64,000 nucleotides of DNA from Gigaspora margarita (taxonomy: Eukaryota > Glomeromycota > Glomeromycetes > Diversisporales > Gigasporaceae), in contig WTPW01000193.1 in the NCBI GenBank assembly GCA_009809945.1, positions 165,657 to 229,656 of the forward strand, written 5' to 3'. Every line of letters begins with the position of its first letter. Position 1 is the stretch's first letter. The notes under the pieces were generated by a model. It made no database searches. It was not told the origin of the DNA and was given only the letters and a program-made list of their open reading frames with translations. Positions 56,410 to 64,000 of this stretch are shown piece by piece. The position numbers and the translations under genes are program-made.

Positions 56410-56904
56410 GTTCTCTGGGTCAATAGTGTAGCAGTTAACGCTTCGAGGACAAAATCAAAAGGTTGCCAGTTCAAATTTTACTAATGGTAAATAAGATAAG
56501 CCATTTAGGTAATTACCTATCCAAGAAGCCCCTATCTGTCGTGGCTATAAAGTGGGCTGTGTTAGGATTCTGATCTGAAATAACTGAAGTTACAAGATGA
56601 GGTATGAAGATCTTGTTACACAAACTTGTGGTGCCAATAATGGGGTTATACACCTTTGTTGTCTTCTGGCTCTTTGGCACTAGTGCAGTACGTCATTTTT
56701 AGGGACCCACAAGGCACCCAGAAAAAGTTAGTACTTAGGACTCTTTAGAATCCGTCCGTTAAAGGATAATTAGTAATATGGACAATCAAGTTGGGGGTAG
56801 GAGTTCAATGATGGAAACTCGATAGTAGCAGATTGGATATACCAACTATCTGGGTTAAAAAGTGAAAAATAATCTAGCAAGATGTTATGATAGTTAAAAA
56901 AAAA
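56410..56904 (+). mobile_element. SINE-like retroposon, 495 bp, 12-bp TSD
   Basis: The head contains a tRNA-like segment, GGGTCAATAGTGTAGCAGTT then GGTTGCCAGTTCAAATTTTA, where the B box is slightly degenerate. The body is less AT-rich than the flanks. It ends in a run of ten A (56895-56904). The 12 bp atttaacaatct (56398-56409) and atttaaaaatct (56905-56916) differ at one base. It is unrelated in body to the 47110-48087 element. Confidence 0.7.
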
Positions 56905-57116
56905 ATTTAAAAATCTAACCTTTTTAATAATTTTTTAAAATAATATGCAAATTTAAACCTTACTTCATTTAATTTGCCTATAATGGTAATGCATTCTCTA
57001 ATCTGATCTCTTTATGTATATTTCAGGGTTCTAACATACCAGTTCATATATAAATGTAAATCATCTTTTGCCTTTATTAATTCAATAGTTCATCAAATAG
57101 ACTTTTGAATCATTAA

Positions 57117-58001
57117 TTGATAATCCGCCAGTCAACTGAAGATTATAGTATAACGTGATGCAAATCACTATGTAAATCACTTATAGTGGAAATGTACAGA
57201 TTACCCAAGGAAAAATATTTTTTTGCTAAGTTAACAAGTCATACCGACTAATTGAAAGTTGTAGAGCTCATTATGACGAATCTAAAGGTGGTGAGATCAT
57301 CAAAATCCTTGAAATATAATTTGACGATTATGTAAAATTCTATGTAAACAAACATTTGTTTGCATAAAATTTTATATAGTCACCCAATCGTTTTTTGATG
57401 ATATCTCTGCATCTACCAGACCAATTTTAATGATCTCACCACCTTTAGATTCGACATAATGAGCTCTACAACTTCAATTAGCCAGCATGACTTGTTAACT
57501 TAGCAAAAAATATATTTTTTCTTGGGTGAACGTGGCATTTCTGACTAAAATAATATAGATTATTATAGTGGAAATGGCACGTTTACTCAAGGAAAAATTT
57601 TTTTACTAAGTTAACAAATCATGCTGACTAATTGAAAGTTATAAAGCTCATTATAGCGAATCTAAAAGTGGTGAGATCATTAAAATTGGCCCAGTAGATG
57701 CAGAGATATCATCAAAAAACGATTGGGTGACTATGTAAAATTTTATGTATAGAATTTTACATAGTCGCCCAATCGTATTTCGAGGATATCTCAGCATCTA
57801 TTGGGTCAATTTTAATGATCTCACCACTTTTAGATTCGTCATAATGAGCTCTACAACTTTCATTTAGTCGGCATGACTTGTTAACTTAGTAAAAAAAAAT
57901 TTTCTTTGGGTGATCTGTACATTTCCGCTATAAGTGATTTATATAGTGATTTGCATCATGTTATACTATAATCATTCTTCAGTTGACTAGCGGATTATCA
58001 A
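57117..58001. mobile_element. Foldback element, 885 bp, TTAA flanks
   Basis: The ends read TTGATAATCCGCCAGTCAAC and TTGATAATCCGCTAGTCAAC (inverse strand), with TTAA at 57113-57116 and 58002-58005. Inside are two consecutive palindromes (about 57180-57540 and 57570-57910), each with arms of roughly 170 bp carrying tagattcgwcataatgagctc. TTAA would fit a piggyBac-type MITE, but the ends lack the usual CCC. Confidence 0.7.
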
Positions 58002-58124
58002 TTAAAGTCAAATAATAATTTGCATGCAAATAAAAACCAGTATGTTTGTTTAAGTTTGTTCAAATAAGCCCAACCAGAAAATGTCAAAGGGTGATTTTTC
58101 TAGCAAAGATCCATATATCATTGC

Positions 58125-58570
58125 AGCACAGATATAGTTATGGTTGTTGTGCATAAAATTTTATACTTTCATTAGGCCAGACCAATTTAATTTGGTGGTT
58201 TATATTACATCCTGCTCACAAAAGAGGGGGGGAGGGGTGGTTCATATAGTAAAATTTTAAAAAATTTTTTTTCAAAAAAAAATTTTTCTGATTTGTTCCG
58301 GGACTATAAAAATTTTCTAAAATATTCCGTAGTACTATGTATATCTATCAAAATTTTTTTTACTATGAGGAAGCTCTGAGAAGGGGGTAATGTAAACTAC
58401 TGAATTAAATTGGTCTGGCCTTAATTATAAATAGTAAGCTATTAGAATTCTAAATTATATAGTTATTGGTCTATTTGTTTGTGTATCTACCTTATGTTGT
58501 AAAAATCATATATTATTTATATATATCAACTTCTTCATCTTTCAAGTTTGATTAATTATAACAAGTTATA
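58125..58570. repeat. Dispersed repeat holding a PIF MITE
   Basis: Diverged copy of 10555-10775 extended by the MITE at 58175-58420. No coding capacity. Confidence 0.7.
58175..58420. mobile_element. PIF/Harbinger-like MITE, family B, 246 bp
   Basis: The ends read GGCCAGACCAATTTAATTTG and an inverted copy ending GGTCTGGCC, with TTA at 58172-58174 and 58421-58423. The uninterrupted paralogue near 10600 has one TTA. The interior has ggggggaggggtggttcatatagtaa-type sequence and A/T runs. Confidence 0.9.
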
Positions 58571-58587
58571 TCAATTTTTTTAGACCA

Positions 58588-58970
58588 TTAAAAAATCCTA
58601 TTGGTATCTCTGTTCCCAGTTTTAGTGCAACAACATTGCATGGCTATCTTATAAAAAAAATGATACCAAAAAAAAACCAGAGGTATGAAATATGGGGCAT
58701 CAATAGAAGCCAGGCAAATCGATAAATTAGAGTTTTTGAGATAAAGTAATTTTTGTGCTGTGTTGCACAAACTCACAAACAATGATCAAAAATCTGAATC
58801 AATTCGATCTTAATCGGTCTTGATCGGTCTTAATTGGAAAGTGTCATTTAATATAAATGTTGATTATTTCCATTCTAATTAAAATCAGATGATCTATTCC
58901 GATCTATTAAAATCGGATAATCAATTTCTGACCAACTTTTTTAAACGCAAATACTTAAATTTTTTATTAA
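58588..58970. other. No recognisable gene
   Basis: A 64-codon minus-strand frame (58782-58588) shows no domain. Between 58795 and 58925 the words gatctattaaaatcgg and gatcggtcttaattgg form a weak inverted repeat. Confidence 0.35.
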
Positions 58971-59223
58971 GGCGAGACCAACTAGATTCAGTATTTTACA
59001 TTACTCCCCCCTCCAGAGTGGGGTGGAGAGAGTGGTTCACATAGTAAAATTTTAAAAAAATTTTTTTTTCGAAAAAAATTTTTTCCGAATTGTTTCGTGA
59101 CTGTAAAAATTTTTCCAAAATATCCCATAGTCCAATGTATATTTATCTAAATTTTTTTACTATGAGGGAGAGGGGGGACTCTAAGGGGGGTAATGCAAAA
59201 CACCGAATCCAGTTGGTCTCGCC
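58971..59223. mobile_element. PIF/Harbinger-like MITE, family B, 253 bp
   Basis: The ends read GGCGAGACCAACTAGATTCA and an inverted copy ending GGTCTCGCC, with TAA at 58968-58970 and 59224-59226. Same interior plan as its neighbours at 58175 and 59286. Confidence 0.9.
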
Positions 59224-59285
59224 TAATTAATCAAAGGTTCATTATTAAATAAAAAATATGCTTCACAAGTTTTTATATTAGTTAA

Positions 59286-59549
59286 GGCCAGACCAAGTTA
59301 ATTATGTGTTTTATATTACCCTCCTCTCTCTTCTAGGGGAGGGGGGGAGGGAAGGGTGGTTCATATAGTAAAATTTTAAAAAATTTTTTTTTCAAAAAAA
59401 AATTTTTCTGATTTGTTCCATGACTATATAAAATTTTCCAAAATTTTTCGTAGTTCTATGTACATCTATCTAAATTTTTTTACTATGAGGGAAAAGGGGG
59501 AGCTCTGAGGAGGGGGTAATATAAAACACATAATCAACTTGGTCTGGCC
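59286..59549. mobile_element. PIF/Harbinger-like MITE, family B, 264 bp
   Basis: The ends read GGCCAGACCAAGTTAATTAT and an inverted copy ending GGTCTGGCC, with TAA at 59283-59285 and 59550-59552. Three family B copies lie within 1.4 kb. Confidence 0.9.
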
Positions 59550-59716
59550 TAAGCGTAAAAACTCAATTTTGAAAAATTTTTGATTTTGCCTGGTTTCTAT
59601 TGACGTCCCCATATTATAAAAGACGAGAATGCTTTACATATATATATATATCATGTTTTATAATGATAACACAAGGTTTTTAACTGTTATTTATATATAT
59701 ATATATATATATATAT

Positions 59717-59894
59717 GTTGTGCCCCAAATGCAAATCAGCCTAGTTGTCAATCTGGCCAAATTAAAAATTAATTTAGCCCAGATGTTAGGGTTAGGTTAG
59801 GGTTAGATTAGGCCAGTTTTTTATTTTGGCTGTAAATATTGACATCTGGGCTGTCCCAATTGACAACTGGGCCAATTTGCATTTGGGGCACAAC
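59717..59894. mobile_element. TIR MITE, 178 bp, in AT microsatellite
   Basis: Perfect 20-bp ends GTTGTGCCCCAAATGCAAAT. Inner words gttgtcaattggg and cccagatgtt are mirrored. Both flanks are tatatata, so the TSD is hidden. Outside it, the block atgttttataatgataacac and its continuation occurs on both sides (59653-59690, 59902-59942). Confidence 0.75.
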
Positions 59895-60153
59895 ATATAT
59901 ATAATGTTTTATAATAATAACACGAGGTTTTTAACTGTAATTCATGCAGTAATATTTACACATCGTACTAAACCTTATTTTAATCCAAATATGAAATCAG
60001 CTGTATAAATCAAATTGATCGCATTTGTACCACTCAGAGCAAAATTTATGGTGGCCTTTTTTTGATCACATTTTTATAACAGGAGCTTAGACTTTAGAGT
60101 ATAATTAAACTATTAAATTTTTTTATTTTGCGTGTATTAAGATGATTTTTTCA

Positions 60154-60433
60154 GGGTTGTCCCCAAATTTCTGGGCCAGATGTGTCAGATCTAGCTCAGC
60201 GTTTAGTCCTAGTTGTTAGCAGGTTCTATAGCAAAATTATCATCTGGGCTTTTTTTTACTTAATGAATGGATATGATTTATTAGTAAGTTTTTATGATCT
60301 TGAGACAAAATCGATCAATTCCGATCCAGTCGACCATGATTCCGATGCCCTCCGATGTATCCCGACATGGAATTTTTGGGACCCGTATGAGTTGTATAAG
60401 GATATCAAAAAGCGGAGAATTTCCAACTATTGA
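60154..60433 (+). CDS. Exon-like frame, 93 codons, unidentified
   Basis: After a good acceptor (GATTTTTTCAG, ending at 60153) the frame is open to TGA at 60433, starting GCPQISGPDVSDLAQRLVLV and ending CIPTWNFWDPYELYKDIKKR then RISNY. Composition is more balanced than its surroundings. The hydrophobic middle (IIIWAFFYLMNGYDLLVSFY) may be a membrane segment or a retained intron. No upstream exon was identified. No family recognised. Confidence 0.35.
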
Positions 60434-60439
60434 AAATCG

Positions 60440-61049
60440 GGCCAGTAATTGATGTCATTAAACAATGGGTTTTGTGTTCTGGTGCTACTCCATTTTTTGA
60501 AATTATGCCTGAATAATGAAGATTGCCATGCTAGAAAATAGAATTTGCTTTCTTTTTATAAACGTTATGAGATCTTATTTCAAATTTTGGCTGCATAGTA
60601 AGGAATTTGCCAATTCCTGTAAAATAAAATGAAATAAATGTTTTGTAAAATTTCGACCATAAACCACAAATATTTTTAATATCTAATAATTTAATTTCTC
60701 CGCTAATAATATTTGTTAATTATTTTGACAATTTTTTGTGAACCTTCTTTTAAAAACATTTAATACTTTAACGATCAGTTGTTTGGTATATATACTTTAT
60801 TTATTTTTTTTATTTACGTTAAATACTGCAGATATGTATAAAATAAGCAATAAATCATTATATTCACAAATTGATTTCTTAAAATTATCTTTTTTGCTAT
60901 TTACTCTTAAAAATTGCTAATATAATTGATAGTTTACTTGTAAAATTTTTTAAGCTATCAATAAATAATAAGAAGTATGATAATAATGTTCATTTGTACA
61001 AAAGATTTAGCTTGTTAACAACTTTAAGTGAAATTTTAAACCTGATGTT
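60440..61049. other. No recognisable gene
   Basis: AT-rich interval between the exon-like frame and the Zn(2)Cys(6) pseudogene. A 60-codon frame (60738-60920) is hydrophobic and AT-driven. Confidence 0.4.
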
Positions 61050-61610
61050 TTAATTACGGAATGATAACATATAGTTATTATCAAAGAATAAGTTGTTATA
61101 TAAAAAGAAAATCTCATTATTATTATACATATTATCTACAAGATTGTTATTTTGAATAATGTATCCAGCATCGGTACGCGCTTGATAAGAAAATGGACTA
61201 ACTTCTTAAAAAGCATGGATGTTTTGTTCTTCATTAAAGTGAGTAAACTCGTCAATGATGTCTGATTGTTATTGTAAATGTCCTGATAGAGATGTTAAAA
61301 TCAATTTGTGTTCTTGCATGGCATTAGGGATTATTGAAGATAGCACAAATGTTCTATCAAAATCATTTTAATAACTGTTAAGAACATAAACCTGCCCTGG
61401 GTTTTTACCATTCATTTTTGGCCCATATTTTTTACCCGAATCAATAAAAGTGCATTCAAGATTGTGCAATATACAACGTTCGAAAGTTGCTCCTCCAGAA
61501 CATTTTGCGTGTTTTTGCTAGCAATTTGTACATGCTCTAGTCACATAAAAGCCTCGTTGTCGAAATTGTTGGTGTCTTTGCCGTTGTTGCTATTGATGTA
61601 GAAAAGACAT
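61050..61610 (-). pseudogene. Zn(2)Cys(6) transcription factor, decayed
   Basis: The minus strand starts MSFLHQ, then QQRQRHQQFRQRGFYVTRAC. The binuclear cluster follows with the classic spacing C-x2-C-x6-C-x5-C-x2-C-x6-C: RACTNC, KHAKC, ERC and LECTF are present, but the fourth cysteine position is Phe (SGGATFERC) and a stop falls directly after the second cysteine. Then come DSGKKYGPKMNGKNPGQVYV and NDFDRTFVLSSIIPNAMQEH, ending FRN before TAA (61052-61050). At least five in-frame stops lie in one otherwise continuous frame, so decay is by point changes. Such fungal regulators bind CGG half-sites; this copy cannot. The KKxGPKxNGKN tail is typical of a large family in mycorrhizal fungi. Confidence 0.8.
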
Positions 61611-61619
61611 TATTAATCA

Positions 61620-62025
61620 ATTGTACAATGATAATCAATTTATTATAGACGTGGTAGTTAGTGATAACAAAAAATTGTAGTTTTTAATCAAAAGATGTGA
61701 ACGAAGAGATGATAATTTCAATACGTAAAAATTTTATTTAATAGAAATAAGATTACTGTATTAAAGAATATTTCCTTAAAGGCTGCCTTATATAATGCTT
61801 TTACTTTGTAATTTACAATTTTAATTTTTCCTAAATCGTATGTTACAATAGTCATTTCATAGTCTCACATGAGATGCATAACATTCGTTCATATTGCATG
61901 AATTCATGCATACAACTTAACATTATCCAACTACCCCAGCAGTACTGACAGATTTTTACTGATCTGCAATCTAGAACCTTCAAATCCTTAATTTTGATTG
62001 GCTATTATAAAAATTTTTAAAACGT
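61620..62025. other. Upstream flank of the Zn(2)Cys(6) pseudogene
   Basis: AT-rich, with no further exon or element recognised. Any promoter would lie here. Confidence 0.35.
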
Positions 62026-62029
62026 TTAG

Positions 62030-63700
62030 CAAAGATTTCTCAATAACTACTTGATCAAATTTGGTGAAAATTTTTTTTATTTTAATTTTATATTTTTGTA
62101 TAATAAAAATTGAGAAAGATTTTTTGAATTTTGTTTAAAGGTTATTGAGAAACCATCAATAGATATATAAAAAAAACTTAATCATTTAGAGAAAATAAGC
62201 TAAAATCGTGAAAATTTTTCTTTTTTGAACCTTTATCGCGGTTTGCAAAATAATATACTTTTGATCAAATTTACAGATCACAGCATACCTATACAACACT
62301 TGATTGTTGTCCGATTGCGTGATTATAAAAGGTCGTAAAAGATTGTAAAATGCGTTTTTTGGCCAAAGATACAATAAATGTTACTTTCTTCAGCCTATCT
62401 ATACTCACTAAAAAATGATTGTATTGGTGTGCAGCAATCTATAAATTTGATTAAAAAGTATATCAATTTGCAAACAGTGATAAATGAAGATTTCTCAACA
62501 ATCACTTGTACAAATTTGATGGATTTTTTTTATTTTAATTCTATGAATTTATAGAATTAAAATAAAAAAATTATCGTATTTAAATAGGTTATTATTGAAA
62601 ATTATCATTTAAAGTTCAAACCAAAATTTGACTACAGCTTTTTTTTTAATAGGCACTGAAACTTTGAATGAAAATTACTCGACACTTACCTAACCAAATT
62701 CGATTAAATTTTTTAATTTTAATTCTATGAATCTATAGAATTAAATAAAAATTGATTGAATTTAGTTAGGCAAGTGTCGAGTAAAGTTTAGTACCTTTAG
62801 AAAAAAGCTGGGGCTAAATTTTGGTATGAATTTTAATAAATATTTCTCAACATCCATTTGTACAAATTTGATTAAATTTTAATTCTGCAGATCCGTAAAA
62901 TTAAAATAAAAAAAAACATTGAATTTGTATAGGTGTTGTTGAGAAACCTTTCCATAAAGTTTAAATAAAAAATTGTTATAACTTTATTTTTTAAAAATTT
63001 TCTTTCTAAAATCTTTAAATGAAGTTCTCTCAACAAATACCTGTTAAATTTGACAAAAATCTTTTTATTTTAATTCTATGGATCTACAGAAATAAAATAA
63101 CAAGAAATTATCAAATTTATACAGGTGGGTATTGAGAAATATTTTTTAAAATTCAAGCCAAAATTTGATCGTAGCTTTTTCCTAAATGGTACTAAAACTT
63201 TACATAACTAAATTTAATCAATTTTATTTTATTTTAATTCTATAGATATAGAATTCAATAAAAAATTTTGACTGAATTTGGTTAGGTAATTGTCGAGTAA
63301 TATTCATTCAAAGTTTTAATACCTATTAAAAAATAGTTATCGTCAAATTTTGGCTTGAAGTTTAAACGAAGTTTTTAATAATCACCTATTTAAATTCGAT
63401 AAAGTTTTTTTATATTAATTATATATATGCATAGAATTAAAATAAATAAAAAAATGTCAAATTTGTACAGGTAGTTGTTAAGAAATCTTCATTTGAAGGT
63501 TTAAAAAAGAATTTTTCATTTTTCTTTGATATTTGAATTTTTTACATTTTATTGATAGTTTTTCAATGACAGTTAAACTAAACTCAATAAATTGATTTGT
63601 ATTTTGATTCTATAAAAAATCTAGAATTAAAATAAAAAAATCTGATTAAGTAGTTATTGAGAAACCTTCGCTAGAAGATTAAAAAATATATCATTCGGTG
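62030..63700. repeat. Tandem array of near-perfect hairpins, about eight units
   Basis: Units near 62040, 62490, 62680, 62860, 63030, 63200, 63380 and 63580 share one plan: ttctcaacaatcacttgta, caaatttgat, a T-rich block, TTTTAATTCTATGRATCTA and its mirror TAGAATTAAAATAAA, then the inverse of the start ending gttgagaaa. Spacers with tcaaaccaaaatttgactac alternate in orientation. Each unit could extrude a cruciform with a stem of 50-60 bp. A shorter cousin lies at 55060-55570. Confidence 0.8.
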
Positions 63701-64000
63701 CAAAAAGATAGATACTTCAAAAATGTAACTAAAAAGTAACTATTAGGAAAAATTTTTAAAATATTTATAATATAACAATATATTATTTGTAAGTTAATTA
63801 ATTATAATTTAATGTATTTTTTTTATAAATTATATTATTTTATAATTCTTTTATACAAAAATAGATGAGAGCCAATGTTTTAGTATAAAAGATTATAAAA
63901 AAGTATTTTTTATAAGTAATTTAATTTTAATTAATATTTTTATCAATTTGTAAATTTAAAGGTTGCAAATAAGTAAGTGCTTAGCTAAAGATATAATAAA

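Noticed and set aside
62030-63700. CRISPR array
   Set aside because: Units are inverted repeats of variable spacing without unique spacers, in a eukaryotic genome.

Overview
The window looks like nuclear DNA of a fungus, most probably an arbuscular mycorrhizal fungus (Glomeromycotina). The DNA is very AT-rich and almost saturated with transposons. Introns are short (about 60-85 nt) and follow GT-AG. There are remnants of Sel1-repeat proteins and of a Zn(2)Cys(6) regulator of the kind these genomes carry in many copies. No bacterial features were found. The taxon is an inference, not a sequence match.

Only one gene looks intact and readable. It lies on the minus strand at 13076-11537 and cannot be seen as one open frame. 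Exon 1 encodes a signal peptide. It is followed by a 10-nt exon, eight tiny exons of 12-42 nt (all multiples of three) and a 63-nt last exon. The exons join in phase into a 124-residue secreted protein with 14 cysteines. Less certain exon-like pieces lie at 5827-6070, 7945-8015, 8551-8606, 9639-9784, 21592-21685 and 60154-60433. Pseudogenes are a Zn(2)Cys(6) factor (61610-61050), Sel1 proteins (32276-32092, 44862-44460), a hAT transposase (30838-28212) and a long unidentified gene (38075-43401).

Most of the rest is mobile DNA, and many ends can be placed to the base from target-site duplications (TSDs). About ten hAT-type elements have 5'-YARNG ends and 8-bp TSDs. Each carries its own degenerate word repeated just inside both ends. 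Seven PIF/Harbinger-like MITEs start GGCC, GGCG or GGGG and have matched TTA or TAA duplications. There are TA-flanked elements, several large foldback palindromes, and two SINE-like retroposons with tRNA-like heads and 12-16 bp TSDs. Paralogous empty sites inside the window confirm at least three insertions.

Layout: 1-5.1 kb is AT-rich DNA with degenerate repeats. 5.1-14.2 kb is the most gene-like part and holds the micro-exon gene. 14.2-26 kb is a dense nest of hAT and PIF elements, partly inside a satellite of about 165 bp. 27.9-50.5 kb is bounded by matching hAT ends with a near-perfect 8-bp duplication, and the same repeat type lies on both sides, so this 22.7 kb may be one giant hAT insertion loaded with later insertions. 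50.5-56 kb holds another hAT element and tandem repeats. 56-64 kb holds a SINE, MITEs, the Zn(2)Cys(6) pseudogene and a tandem array of hairpins.

Scattered N bases and a 107-base gap (40008-40114) show a draft assembly, so small frame breaks should be treated with caution.
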